From Oreohelix idahoensis (Eukaryota; Mollusca; Gastropoda; Stylommatophora; Oreohelicidae): a stretch of DNA of 64,000 bases. Each line of letters opens with the position of its first letter. The stretch's first letter is position 1. Position numbers and translations under genes: made by a program. Below the pieces are notes generated by a model that did no database searches, had not been told where the DNA came from, and saw only the letters and a list, made by a program, of their open reading frames with translations. The stretch is from the NCBI GenBank assembly GCA_024509875.1, contig JAMPIV010010589.1, positions 310,001 through 374,000 on the forward strand, read 5' to 3'. Positions 45,346 to 56,474 of the stretch are shown piece after piece.

Positions 45346-47334
45346 TCAGACACTACATTCATGTATCGTGTCCTCCATTCCTTCAATCCAAATATTTCCT
45401 ATTTTTCCTCTGTCAAACGGTATGCCTGTAATCCACACATGGCTATCTGTTTCCTCTTCAATAAGTAGTTGAGGTGGGTTGAGCAAGCCTGCTCGCAAAA
45501 ATATCCCCCTCTTCTTTTCCTCCTTGTGGATCCTCCATTGAAGCTTGCCTCCTGGCAAAGAGCTTGCCCTAAAGCCTACACTCTGCTTACAATTAGATCT
45601 ATAGCACATAGTTTTGCGTGATGAGGTTGCCAGCCTCATACACAACCTTATTTTAGTCATATTGCTTGACCTGTCTAAGGACACATACCTATCTCCCCAG
45701 GTATGAGAGCGTGTATGATCCTCTATCGCTGTTTCTCCAATGACGGAGAAAGATAAGTCTGCCAGTTGTTCCTTCCCACCAGGTACCAAGGAAATTTGGA
45801 CCTTCTTCACTTTCTGATCCCAGAGAGTGGGTGAGGTTATCGGAACTGAGTGAAGACTTAGTGCTTGAGGCTCATGTTCCTCTTTAGCCGTTTCTCCCGT
45901 GTTAAAGGAAGATATTCCTGAAACATGTTTCCTCCCACCAGGTACCAAGGAAATTTGGACCCGCTTCACTTTCTGATCCCAGAGAGTGGGTGAGGTTATC
46001 GGAACTGAGTGAAGTCTTAGTGCTTGAGGGTCCTGTTCCTCTACAGCCGCTTCTCCCATGTTAACGGAAGATATTTCTGAAACATGTTTTATCCCACCAG
46101 GTACCAAGAAATTCTGGCCCGGCTTCACTTTCTGCATGCAGATAGTGGGTGAGACTATCAAAACTTGTTCAGAATTAAGTGCACTGGGGTGGTCAATCCC
46201 TTTGCACTCTTCCAACTTTTCAGTGAAAATGTTGGAAGATGAGTTAGGCATTGGAGTCTCCATAGCCTGTTCAGTCACGCCATCTCTGGATCGTGCTGAG
46301 TCTCCTAAGATGATATATTTCCCTCCTTGAGGTATCGGGTAAATTCGTTCATCTAATATTGCGGCCTTTACTTTGCCGTTTACAAAGTTCGACCTAACTT
46401 CTACATAAGCTAAAGGCAAAATCATCCTTCTGTTGATTATCATGGGTGCTGTTACCTCAACATCCTCTTCGGTGACTTGATCAAGGTCGATAACAGAGGC
46501 TGAGACAAGGGCATCATACCCAAGACCTTGATAATACAAACAGGTGATTTCTTCTCCATTTACTGTGGCAGTCTCCACATTTTGAGAATCCCTGTATCCA
46601 CTCCGGGCCTTCGTCAAGTTCCCATCCATGGTAGGGACCTTAGCTTTGTAAGAAGTCTGTGGGATTGGGTCTCGGCGCATACAGTCTAACTGATGTAAGT
46701 TGGCCGACAGGTGATGTTCAAGAACATCCCTTCCCTTCCCATAGGGTTGCGTAATCCTTTTCCGTTGAGTGATCCTATTAGGTTGAGCGATCCTATTTAC
46801 CAGGTTTTCGGTGCGGTTGTTTTCAGTATGCCTGTTGTGAGTTTTTGCTGAGGATGAGGAAGGTCTCTTCAGATTATCAGCACTCTTGTGCTTAATCTTG
46901 TTCTCAGGATGGTCTAGCTGTCTCCGTTTGGATATACATACCTCTGCTCTGTCTGAGCCTGAATTCTGAGACATAGACTTGGCTTCATGTGGTGCAGTTA
47001 TATTTACCACTGAAGATGGTGATGCAACTGGCAAAGGAGTGGCATGATGAGTATTCCTAGATTCAAGTTTATCCCTGGATTCCATATTTGTAGGTTGAAA
47101 CTGAGTTTCCAGTTCTTCCTTACACTGGAGGGATTTTTCTTGTCTTTGTCTCTCATGTTCCACATTCTCTTCCGTGTATTTTGCTCTCCATTTCTTCCTT
47201 TCTGCTTCTCTCATCCTGCATTTTTCCATCTTTTGTGAAACAAAAGTATCCAGTTCTTCTCCGGAGAGTTCACACTCAATGGCTAACTCTGTCCAGAATG
47301 TTCTCCACTCATTCAACTCTACAGATTCTTCCAT
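45346..47334 (-). CDS. Gag/protease-like polyprotein of element 2, 662 aa, with defective retropepsin region
   Basis: Residues 1-75 are highly charged (EKCRMREAERKKWRAKYTEE), like Gag N-termini of some invertebrate gypsy elements. 80-240 is low-complexity, basic and Ser/Asn-rich. About 255-345 resembles a gypsy retropepsin: a strand leading to the active-site loop, VIDLDQVTEEDV, LPLAYVEVRSNFVNGKV, AAILDE and YIILGD. The loop reads YYQGLGYDAL (Gln269), so the catalytic D-T/S-G is missing. Residues about 391-549 are three 53-residue repeats sharing VPITSPTLWDQKVK and SLVPGGRKH. The frame is fully open to TGA. No CCHC knuckle is seen. It is probably structural Gag that has kept a non-catalytic protease fold; the function is inferred. 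Confidence 0.65.
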   Translation of the reverse strand: MEESVELNEWRTFWTELAIECELSGEELDTFVSQKMEKCRMREAERKKWRAKYTEENVEHERQRQEKSLQCKEELETQFQPTNMESRDKLESRNTHHATPLPVASPSSVVNITAPHEAKSMSQNSGSDRAEVCISKRRQLDHPENKIKHKSADNLKRPSSSSAKTHNRHTENNRTENLVNRIAQPNRITQRKRITQPYGKGRDVLEHHLSANLHQLDCMRRDPIPQTSYKAKVPTMDGNLTKARSGYRDSQNVETATVNGEEITCLYYQGLGYDALVSASVIDLDQVTEEDVEVTAPMIINRRMILPLAYVEVRSNFVNGKVKAAILDERIYPIPQGGKYIILGDSARSRDGVTEQAMETPMPNSSSNIFTEKLEECKGIDHPSALNSEQVLIVSPTICMQKVKPGQNFLVPGGIKHVSEISSVNMGEAAVEEQDPQALRLHSVPITSPTLWDQKVKRVQISLVPGGRKHVSGISSFNTGETAKEEHEPQALSLHSVPITSPTLWDQKVKKVQISLVPGGKEQLADLSFSVIGETAIEDHTRSHTWGDRYVSLDRSSNMTKIRLCMRLATSSRKTMCYRSNCKQSVGFRASSLPGGKLQWRIHKEEKKRGIFLRAGLLNPPQLLIEEETDSHVWITGIPFDRGKIGNIWIEGMEDTIHECSV

Positions 47335-47732
47335 TATATCCGTAGTGGTTCGTTGAGCGAGTATGAGATCTCTAACTCACAAACAATAATTAAGGCAAAG
47401 ATACTTTCTATAGTCTTGACTATACTAAAGTATTACAAAACCATATATTAAATCAAACCAGCATTTATAACCATCAAATTAAAAATTAGTTAACAATAGG
47501 TAACTAATTTCCAGCAGTACCACCAAGAAGAGTTCTCATAACACAACTTAAAATCTGTGTTTCTTGCAAAAAAATTTATATGTATTTTAGTCTAGGGTAA
47601 TTTATATGTCCCCTCTTTAATCTAATCCTAGACCTGGACACCAATAAGTGACAAGTACCTACAGCAGTAGTGATCTAGGAAAGAAAAAAGTTTTCATATC
47701 TCAGACAAGTGTCTAAATATGAAATAAGAGTT

Positions 47733-47754
47733 AATCCCGGACACGAGCGTCCCA
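47733..47754 (-). promoter_or_regulatory. Putative primer-binding site of element 2
   Basis: Minus strand, two bases inside the 5' LTR: TGGGACGCTCGTGTCCGGGA. Position and TGG start fit a PBS, but the complement does not parse cleanly as a standard tRNA 3' end. Confidence 0.35.
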
Positions 47755-47756
47755 CT

Positions 47757-49211
47757 TGTCGAGAAGGCTGTTTTGAGGAGATAGGACAGCTTGAATGGAA
47801 TGGAAGAATAAAGATAATAATGTCTTATTGATAGCTTCCGAGTTTGAAGAAAACTGCCTCTCCTCGGGAAATAGTGTACAGAAATTTACTTAAAAGAGAA
47901 TTCTGGTACCTAAACAGGATATTTTCTGGACGATAAATTCTTCCTCAGGGATCCTACAAAAGGACTGTGTAAAACACATAAGGTTGAGAAAGAGATTTGG
48001 TGTCCAGCCACATTTAAAATATCCCGACCCAATAGAAGTTAATTGAATTATGGCTGAGCCCCCAGGGTGTAGATTTATATTTAAAACAAAATACAACCCA
48101 AATAAAGTTAACAAGAAAAATAACAACAGACTCTGTTATGTAAAGTTGAATAAAAGGGTATTGAATCTTACATTTCTTTATATACATATAAATATGAAAA
48201 AAAGTTTAGCTCTACTGTTAAAAAAAACACAACTAGTTTGGTCATCACTTGGACCAGAGATCTTTTCTATGGTAGTGTTGCTGGTAGGTGTTAATACTCA
48301 TCTCCTCAAGGACTGTAGTAGCTGCGGAGATGATTTTGGTTCGGACTCTCTTGGTTTGGTCTGCCCCAGCAGGTTGGTCTCATAACAGTTAATGGGTTCA
48401 GAGGGTGTCAGAGTTTGCTTCCCTGGACTCAGTGCACATCACAGATAAGGATGGGGTAAGTCACCTCTGCTGAATGCCTCTTCTGTTTATGGGATGTGTG
48501 GTATGGTTACTGGGTGATAGGATATGGTTGGGTATGATAACCTATTTGATAGGGTATGGTGGGTAAGGGTAATCTTTGGTACCATGGACTTGTACCCTGG
48601 ACCTGGTTTAGGTATCTGGTAACCGCAACCTGGTTTAGTACTGTGTAACCGCAACCTGGGTTTCTACCTTGTAACCGCAACCTGGGTGGATTCGCTCAAC
48701 GAATTCACTACAACTATTTCGCAACATGAAATGCCCACCTGGGCCCAGAGTCTGTCTGCTCCGAATGATGGTTACCAGAAGAATGACCGCTTAAAATTCC
48801 CTCCTAAAATTCCAGCTGGCTGTTCCGGGCAGTGATGGGCTGTGTGCAAATTCTGTTCTGGTCCTAGGGGTATCAAGTTACCTTCATTTCAACTCGCACT
48901 AGCGTCCATCGTTGCCGGCTGTTTTACATGCGTCCAGTTCGTGAACAAACAAAGACGGTCGACTTCCTGTTCGTAGCCTGTTTTTTCCACCTTCCAAGTA
49001 GAATGACTTTCGCTGGCGAAGTGAATAATTTATTACCTTGGACAGTGAGAATCCTGAGCTAGTAAAATACTGTTAAAGAGAGAGAGAGACTCTTTCATTA
49101 TAAGAATGAAAAAGTCAACTGAAGGGAATTATTTTACAATCTAGCGAGAGATTTTTAAGAAGAAGAAAAAATACAAAGAAGAGAACGTCGGTGAGAAGTC
49201 GTCCCACGACA
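47757..49211 (-). repeat. LTR of element 2 (5' LTR)
   Basis: 1455 bp; identical to the other LTR except for three noted substitutions and an extra 63 bp at 47842-47904. Confidence 0.94.
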
Positions 49212-49428
49212 ATGATATGAGAAGAAGATCAGTGAGTAATTGACTTCTGCGAACTCATACATTAGAATTTGTTGAGTAGCATGTATATAATGAAATAACA
49301 CTTTGTCACTGAAAGGAAATTCCATGTAGAACTTTGCTTAACAAAATATATTGAAATGATATGCTGCAAATAAACATATGATTATTATTTCAGTAGTCAA
49401 ATTAACAATAAAAGATCACTTACTTCAC

Positions 49429-49680
49429 TCAACTAAGCCAACATGCTCTTTTAAAATGGACCGGACTGCCTCTGTATTTCTTGGGAGCAATCTTGTCCAA
49501 GCCGGGCTGCCCGTCTAGGTTGACGCTTCGAGAATATTCTTCCAAATGCACTACAAAGTTTGGAAGATTAGTTCTGCCTACTGAGATAAGAGGGGTGGTG
49601 GATCTGACCTCTTTTTGACGTTTTGTTCCATCCCCAACCACAGACACATTGGCGGATACTTTGATATCAGGCGAGTTATT
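49429..49680 (-). other. Open reading frame of unknown nature
   Basis: About 80 codons on the minus strand, including SVVGDGTKRQKEVRSTTPLI and HLEEYSRSVNLDGQPGLDK, ending in TGA. A GTAAGT donor lies 7 bp after the stop, but there is no convincing acceptor. The composition looks protein-like, so it could be a decayed exon or element fragment. I do not recognise it. Confidence 0.3.
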
Positions 49681-49982
49681 TTAAAATAACTGGGCACTGG
49701 TTGCTGAGATCAAATATCGTGTGCTGTACCCGGTGCTAAACTAGAATTATTCCTAGGGGAAAAGCCAATGTTAAGTAGGACAGCGGTCAGGAGTTCAAGG
49801 CGGTGAGTCGAAAGACTTGTGCCATTAATACAGTGAGCAAAGAGAGAGGTAACACACTATGGGAAGAATGAGAGAACTTAAGATTTTAGACAAGTGGAGG
49901 ATTTTTAGAAATAAAAGGAATGAGTGATTAGGTATGAGAAAAGAGTTACAAAGAGAAAAGAAGGCGATTTTTACTTCGTCAC

Positions 49983-50062
49983 AAGTGTCATCCTTTATGT
50001 CCAACGAGTACCTGTTAATTACCTTTATTTATTTATTTACTAATTTATTTACTGTTCACAGG
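49983..50062. repeat. Dispersed repeat family C, copy 1
   Basis: 'gtgtcatcctt.a.gtccaacga.tacctgttaattacc', followed by a tttatttattta run, recurs at 60738-60816. In the second copy a tRNA-like segment precedes it, so this may be the 3' tail of a SINE. Confidence 0.75.
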
Positions 50063-50254
50063 ACTCAATGTTTCTTGCATTATTTATTTAAGAGTTCACC
50101 CATCCGTGACTTTAACCTACCCGTCTATTCTGTGTATTCGTGTTCCACTAATAACACAGAATAGACAGAATAGAATTCTGTGTTATTCGTCTTCCACTTT
50201 CCAGGGTAAACAAGAAAAGGTGGCTGTGACAACTGACCTAGAGGATGCTTACTG

Positions 50255-50715
50255 TGACGAGATGGATTTGGGGCGACCCCTTCTCGATCTCTCTTTCACT
50301 CCGGCAGTACTCATTTTAAATTGTTGTACTGACTAATTGCGTGCTTTTCCATGGTCAGCACTTTTTTCTTTCTCTGTTATGTAGCAGATATTTGATATTG
50401 TCAAAACATTTGACACTCCTTGTTGGTGATAATACATCACATTTGCTAGGCGCGGCACAGCTTTGCTGAGATTATCGCAGGTAAAACCCATATTGGTCTG
50501 CTTAGTTTTCGCGTAGAGTTGTGTGCTCAAGCGACAGATAACAAGATTACTCGTCTGTGCAACACATTTTGGACAGACACGAATGACATAATCGTTTCCT
50601 GTCCGACTTTCACGTAGACATTACTTTATACGAAAGTAATATGTTCATCTGAAACACATTGTCGTATGAGTTTACAGATGTGTTGGTGAGTTTGTACACC
50701 AGGCATGGGATGTTT
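50255..50715. repeat. Dispersed repeat family A, copy 2
   Basis: Collinear with 9140-9660; see that entry for landmarks. Divergent, non-coding. Confidence 0.65.
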
Positions 50716-53700
50716 TATTGCCATATATGGGAGACGTGACTGTCGCATGAAAATTTAATTAACAGTAGGTAAAGCTTGACAGCTGCAGAGAGGTGAGTTA
50801 GTGCACACGGAAGTGTGATAGTGATGCGCGAGAGAGATAAACAGAAGGCACAGGCTGAGTCAGTGAGTTCTTCACTAAGAAAATTACACACACAGCTCTT
50901 CTTGTTTTCTCTGGCGACAATAGTACTCTTTTGCACACACTGTGTCACTCACAAATAGTAGGGAAAAGAAGCAAAGTTAGATTGATGATTTGGTAGTCTG
51001 AACTGAACGAACAATCCTGTCAACTATTTATTTCAATTTAGAAATGTAAATAAATCAATAAAGATTTTACAGCAAAAAAAAAAAAAAAAAAGAAGAGCTT
51101 ATCACGAGAAAACGAACTCACAACCATCTGATGATTTTAAAGAAGAAAAAATATTACTACACAAATAGTAACACAACAAAATGATGAATGAATTGTGTTA
51201 GTAAAGTTCCAGACAGGCCTGATAACATCCTAGGCTTTGCTGAAAACTATGTGAAATACTGTTTGTGTGAAAATGAATGTTTGTTTCTTTGTTCTTTTGG
51301 TGTGAATGTTGGAAACAACTTATATCCTGGTGTTCTCTTAGAAAAATAACGCAATCCAATGCTTTGAATTTAACGTCAGGGCTCGAATAAGGTATCCAAG
51401 ATTGGTGTAACGTATTCACAATTGATGAGATATCCACAGATAACGAATTTGCTTCCAAAGGTGGGATGGAGGGTTATAATGTGTGGAGTATGGTAAGGGT
51501 GATGTTTAGTGTTGAAAATCTTTGAAATAGTTGAAATAATTGAAGGGAATTATGGTGACTGGTGGGCTAGGTAACCTCTTTTCAGCAATAAGAGACAAGA
51601 CGTGGTAGGTTGCACTGCATTCATCTGTTGGACAAAACAAAAATACATGTGTAATTACTCTGCTGCTGCAATACGCAGATTACTGCCATAACAATTTTAA
51701 GTAGTGGCCTCAGCGTAATCATGTTGGTATGCATACATGCGTCTCTCCGTCTCGTTAATAAAATAGGTCAGTCAATTGTTAAACATTCCTGTCTGCTATG
51801 AATGAATTCAACTGGCCAGGTCGCGTACATACACAATAACAAGACCGCCGTTTTGCTCCCGTCCCGGTCAGCCACGGGAAAGGTCACATGAGGGTCCGCT
51901 AAGGAATGTGGAGTTATTTTTGTTTTCTATTCGAGGCCACTGTTAACTCCTCGTTCTGGAGCGTCATTGTTAAAGGTTGTTTTGTAGAAGATGTGTAGTG
52001 GCATAGAAGGAGTAATGTTAATGTATATATATCCCGCTGATATAGGCAATCAGCTTATGTCGGGCTTACTGAATGGCCGACAGGCGGGTGGGTGTGTAGA
52101 TATCAATGGACGTGAATGCCATGTAGTACTATTAAGTCAATAACAATCACCCACACCTAAGCACATATAGGAGTCAGGAAACGTTGTAACTCCAAATAAC
52201 GTTCTACACTGTTTATTAACTATACAGTCACGAAGACATCATAAACGGCACACTGTCTCAGGTTACAGTTCACGAGCAAATTATGATACATCAAGTAAGT
52301 ACCAATCCGTAGGTAATTGAGTGTATAATCCAATAGTATATAATCATCAAAACAGTTCATAACAGAACATCCGTCTTCAGTACTGGTACAAAAAATCTCC
52401 AGCTCAAAGGCTGCAGAGCACAGCAGCTAATAATCATAAACTTCGTGGCCAAATTCTCCATACAAGAAAAGGAACTGCATATGTCGCAGTTTTTAATAAT
52501 ACATATGTATATAGTCTGAATCAACATACTCTGAGGCCTGAAACAGTACATCTCATGGGAGAAAGAACATTCCCTTTTAACAATCTGTCGAGCTTTAAAA
52601 ATATCCCTCATCAAATATATGAATATATAATGGCCTACAATCCATGGCCTGAAAGTCTTCAATAACGTACGTTCTGCAGTATATAAATAAGCCGCATATC
52701 CATGGCTTTAGGAAATACACTAGGAAGTATCAAATATCCCTTTGACACCAAAAATATCTTATTCCGGGACACACTGACGAAAAATGGTCAACATCCATCT
52801 TCGGAGCTCTGCCCGTATCAACTGTCACGAAAAATTCCCCCGCTCAAAAAAACAGCTCAGTACAAATCCATCCCCGCGCGAATTCGCCCCGGGATGTGAG
52901 TAGCGTTCATCCGCGTTCTAACACTTTCTGTATCTCGAACATTCGAGTCGATTCTCTATCATATATTTAAAAAACAAACTAAGCATGTTTACAAGGGTGA
53001 TTACAAAAATCCGACTTGTACATACAAGTCTTTTAACGTTTAACTCCCCTTCATTAAAATATGACTTTAACAGCCACCTCCTTCTTTCCTTTCGCCATTC
53101 ATTCCTTCCAGCCCTCATAATAATATTCTCATACATTATTAATGTCACAAACAATTAAAAATAATATGATGATTGTAATTATTTATGTTACAAATGTTGT
53201 AAAGTAATATCCGTTTAAAATACAAGCAGGGAAAATAAATAAACTTTTAGTAATCATTTTTGAAACATACATATTAAAGTAAACACACTTAGACTTTATA
53301 TATTTGAGCTAATGTCCTATATTCTAGAAAAGTGAAAACATACCCGCACATGAATTTAAAGTCTGTAGTTATTAAACTAGAGGGCACTTTGTTTGTTTAA
53401 CTCAAGTCTCCCTTTGCACATACTTTACAAGACTAAGAAGTGCGTCTTGCTCTTTCAGTATACTGAACACCAAGTGAAGTCTAAAACTAGTTTTTTTAAG
53501 AAAGACATAATTATTTTCGATTTAACCACTACATTTTTAAGTTCCCACGATATGCACCTGCAAAAGTATCGCCGCAAATAAGTTTGCATATTGAATGTCA
53601 AGATTGTACGTGCTGTGGTTCCGCGCTTAAAAGTATTAACAATGGGAAAGAAGACAGGTCATAAATATGTAGAAACCGAGTCTACAAAATCCTAACAGAT

Positions 53701-53897
53701 ATGGACGCTGGTTGACCGAAGATTCACCTGAGTTAGGGCGGGAAAGGCAAGTGCGTGAGAAACAAAACTAAGGATAGACAGAAAATAAAGCAATATACAG
53801 GATGGACAGAAAATTTCAAATAGACAAATTATCGTCAATCTGCGACAGTGACCTTTGCATCACGCGCAAAATTATTCTATGTCGGAATATTTTGAAA
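50716..53897. other. Three kilobases without recognisable genes
   Basis: Only short open frames without family motifs. An A run lies at 51075-51091. No element ends or target duplications were identified. Confidence 0.35.
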
Positions 53898-53901
53898 TTA
53901 C

Positions 53902-54159
53902 TGTTGCTGTCATTTTCGGCGGAGTCATCTGTCAAGGTATTTGCTTATTTTTTTATCATAAGAATAATTGTGTCTTTACCTTGCGATGTCAGGTTGATTA
54001 GGGGTTGTCTTCCCTTGTTTGTTCATTCATTGTGTTTGACCTTTAGGGTCAAAGGTAGACAGTTCGGGCGTGGGCCCATGCGCAGGTTTTTTTAAGCGCC
54101 AAGTTGAGTTACTTCCGTCAGGCCGGGATGTAAGCTGGCTTCGGAGGGACGAACGTCCA
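53902..54159 (+). repeat. Truncated 5' LTR of element 3
   Basis: First 258 bp of the LTR; near-identical to 56475-56732. Confidence 0.85.
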
Positions 54160-54554
54160 TTGCTCTTAGGGAGAAAATTATCGAATCGTGCAGATTAGCA
54201 ACTTCATCTTCCGAATTTGCGAAAGAAAAGGCTAGGCGATTTGCTAACAAGAAAAGACGCCAACGTCAACTTTGTCCTGGAGACAAAGCGTTTGTCTTAC
54301 TTCCCTCAAGAGAGAACAGACTTCTCATTTCATGGAAAGGTCCATACACTATAGTCTCGAAAATTTCAGATGTCGACTATATCGTCGATGTGGATGGAAA
54401 GCATAAAACCTTTCATATAAATATGCTTACAGAGTTTATTGAACGTCCAGACTATTTGCAGCCTATTTTCCAGGCGACGGACGACTCTCCAGTCCAACAT
54501 GGTCACATCTCATCCCTGTCCGTTATACAGGATGAGGAAACTATTTTTTTCTGA
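54160..54554 (+). pseudogene. Integrase C-terminus (GPY/F-like chromatin/DNA-binding end)
   Basis: The plus frame reads AKEKARRFANKKRRQRQLCP, GDKAFVLLPS, LLISWKGPYTIVSKISDVDY and INMLTEFIERPD, the typical C-terminal domain of Ty3/gypsy integrases with the G-P-Y motif. It stops (TGA) just after a seven-T run at 54544-54550; the RT frame is offset at that point, suggesting a slippage frameshift or a programmed shift. The catalytic core is absent. Confidence 0.85.
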
Positions 54555-56013
54555 CGTTAACTTACCTCTTCCTGCGATTCCACTTAATTCTACGGAATCA
54601 TGGAAAAACGTTACCGTTTCTTCGAATTTGTCTTTTGAGGAGCAACGTCAAGTATCCTCTACGCTACAATCGTATCAGGATGTCCTTACCGACATTCCTG
54701 GACACACAGATGTCATAGAACATGACATCATACTTACTGATCGTAATCCGATCAGAGTAAGACCATACCCAATACCTATTCATTTTCAAGCACAGGTCGA
54801 GAAAGAATTGGATGAAATGATTCAACTGCAAATAATTGAACCATCCACTTCAGCTTATTCTTCGTCGATAGTTATTGTTCGAAAGAAAGACAATAACATA
54901 CGTCTTTGCGTTGACTATCGCAAATTAAATCAAGTTACGAAGTTCGATGCTGGACCTATGCCTTTATTAGATGATCTACTTATTAGACTTTCTAAAGCTA
55001 AATTCTTTACTAAACTAGACGTGTCGAAAGGTTATTGGCAAGTCCCACTGACGGAACACGCCAAACCTCTCACTGCTTTTTCGACACCTAGGGGTCTGTT
55101 TCAATGGAATTTTATGCCTTTCGGGCTTATGAACGCCCCAGCGACTTTCGTGCGCATGATGCGACGAATTCTATCAGATCGTGCAGATGTCATCGCATAT
55201 TTAGACGACATCTGTCTTTTCAGCGATACTTGGGAAGAACACTATTTGGGTCTAAAGGAATTGCTATCTACTTTACGTGAGCATAGTTTGACTGCAAAAC
55301 CCTCTAAAGCTTTTGTTGGGTTTAGTGAAATTTCTTTCCTAGGTCATCGGGTTGGTCATGGTCTGTTGAAGACAGAGGACCAAAACATTTCGAAGATATT
55401 AAATATCTCGGTTCCGAAGACAAAAAAGCAAGTGCGTAGTCTCTTGGGATTAATACAATTCTATGGAAGATTCGTTGAGAATCTGTCCTCCATTATGGCA
55501 CCACTTTCATCTTTATTGAAGAAAGGTTCTCCTAATATGGTGCGTTGGTCCCAAGAATGCCAAACTTCATTGGATCAGGTTAAGAATTTGTTCTCATCTC
55601 ATCCTATCTTAAGACTACCAACGATTGATAAGACTTTTGTTCTTCGTAGTGATGCCTCTTCCACTGGGATTGGAGCGGCACTAATGCAGGAGTATTCAAG
55701 AACTCTGCATCCTGTAATGTATATCTCTTGGAAGCTAAATGCGGCAGAAAGGAATTACTCGGTTTTAGACCGTGAATTGTTGGCTATGGTTTGGTCCATT
55801 CTTAAGCTACAAAGGTTCCTTCTGGGCGCGCATTTCCTTATGGAAACCGACCAAAAAGCTCTTACGGCTATGCAAAGTAAGGATTTGAAGAGCTCGAGAT
55901 CTACTCGTTATGCTATTGCTCTTCAGCCTTTCCATTTCACGGTGCGAGCTATCCGTGGTTCGGATAATGTGATGGCGGACATATTGTCTAGATGCCCACA
56001 TGATTCCAATTAA
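54439..56013 (+). CDS. Ty3/gypsy Pol: reverse transcriptase and RNase H, open frame of 524 codons
   Basis: The genuine Pol sequence probably enters this frame near 54551. RT motifs are complete: YSSSIVIVRKKDNNIRLCVD, TKLDVSKGYWQV (first catalytic Asp), FMPFGLMNAPATF, and AYLDDICLFS (Asp256/Asp257, 55204-55209), then FLGHRVG. The tether VRSLLGLIQFYGRFVENLSS leads into RNase H (LRSDASSTGIGAALM, DRELLAMVW, TDQKALTAM) ending MADILSRCPHDSN, with a stop and no integrase after it. All catalytic acids are present and the frame is intact, but an upstream start/translation context is missing, so expression from this copy is doubtful. Confidence 0.9.
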   Translation: MNVQTICSLFSRRRTTLQSNMVTSHPCPLYRMRKLFFSDVNLPLPAIPLNSTESWKNVTVSSNLSFEEQRQVSSTLQSYQDVLTDIPGHTDVIEHDIILTDRNPIRVRPYPIPIHFQAQVEKELDEMIQLQIIEPSTSAYSSSIVIVRKKDNNIRLCVDYRKLNQVTKFDAGPMPLLDDLLIRLSKAKFFTKLDVSKGYWQVPLTEHAKPLTAFSTPRGLFQWNFMPFGLMNAPATFVRMMRRILSDRADVIAYLDDICLFSDTWEEHYLGLKELLSTLREHSLTAKPSKAFVGFSEISFLGHRVGHGLLKTEDQNISKILNISVPKTKKQVRSLLGLIQFYGRFVENLSSIMAPLSSLLKKGSPNMVRWSQECQTSLDQVKNLFSSHPILRLPTIDKTFVLRSDASSTGIGAALMQEYSRTLHPVMYISWKLNAAERNYSVLDRELLAMVWSILKLQRFLLGAHFLMETDQKALTAMQSKDLKSSRSTRYAIALQPFHFTVRAIRGSDNVMADILSRCPHDSN

Positions 56014-56474
56014 ATCTTGTGTCCTAGTTTTTCCTGATACACTTTCAGACTTAGGTCTGTACTTAATATCCTAAGATATTGTAATACAAATGTATTTGGA
56101 TAATGTATAAAGAATTTAACAAATTTGATTTTGTCCATCCATCAGTGATATGTTGCTAATATAGCATTGTAATTCATGATATTTGTATATTGCTATAATT
56201 ATAGTATTTGATAATGTTTGATATATGATTGGTATTGCCAGCAACTTAGGTTTCTTTAATGGTACCCCCTGAGTATGTTTGGCTTAGAGGAAATATTTTC
56301 TCTTATGATGGGGGATGATTTTTACTCTCTCCAGACGCTTTATTTATGCGTCTATTGTACCTGATATTAGGTTCATTCTTTCATGAGCACATAATTGATG
56401 CTTGTGCTGTCTTGCTCATGGACACATTTTTAAAAAAAATGTATCATTTTTTTTACAGGGGGGTTGTAGTAATA
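56014..56474 (+). other. 3' untranslated part of element 3
   Basis: AT-rich non-coding sequence between the RNase H stop and the 3' LTR, with a G-run (caggggggttg) near 56457. Confidence 0.6.

Larger units (their letters stand above)
43892..49211 (-). mobile_element. LTR retrotransposon (element 2), 5320 bp, non-autonomous
   Basis: The LTRs at 43892-45283 (1392 bp) and 47757-49211 (1455 bp), read on the plus strand, start TGTCGAGAAGG and end CCCACGACA. They are flanked by a 5-bp duplication ATGAT (43887-43891, 49212-49216). The length difference is one 63-bp indel; otherwise I noted three substitutions. A purine tract AAAAGGGGG (minus strand, 45288-45296) precedes the left LTR and shows minus orientation. 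The 2.5-kb interior has one ORF (45346-47334) and no RT, RNase H or integrase, so mobilisation in trans is required. Confidence 0.95.

Noticed and set aside
49429..49680. Confident host exon next to LTR element 2
   Set aside because: Stop codon precedes the donor and there is no acceptor; kept only as a low-confidence ORF.
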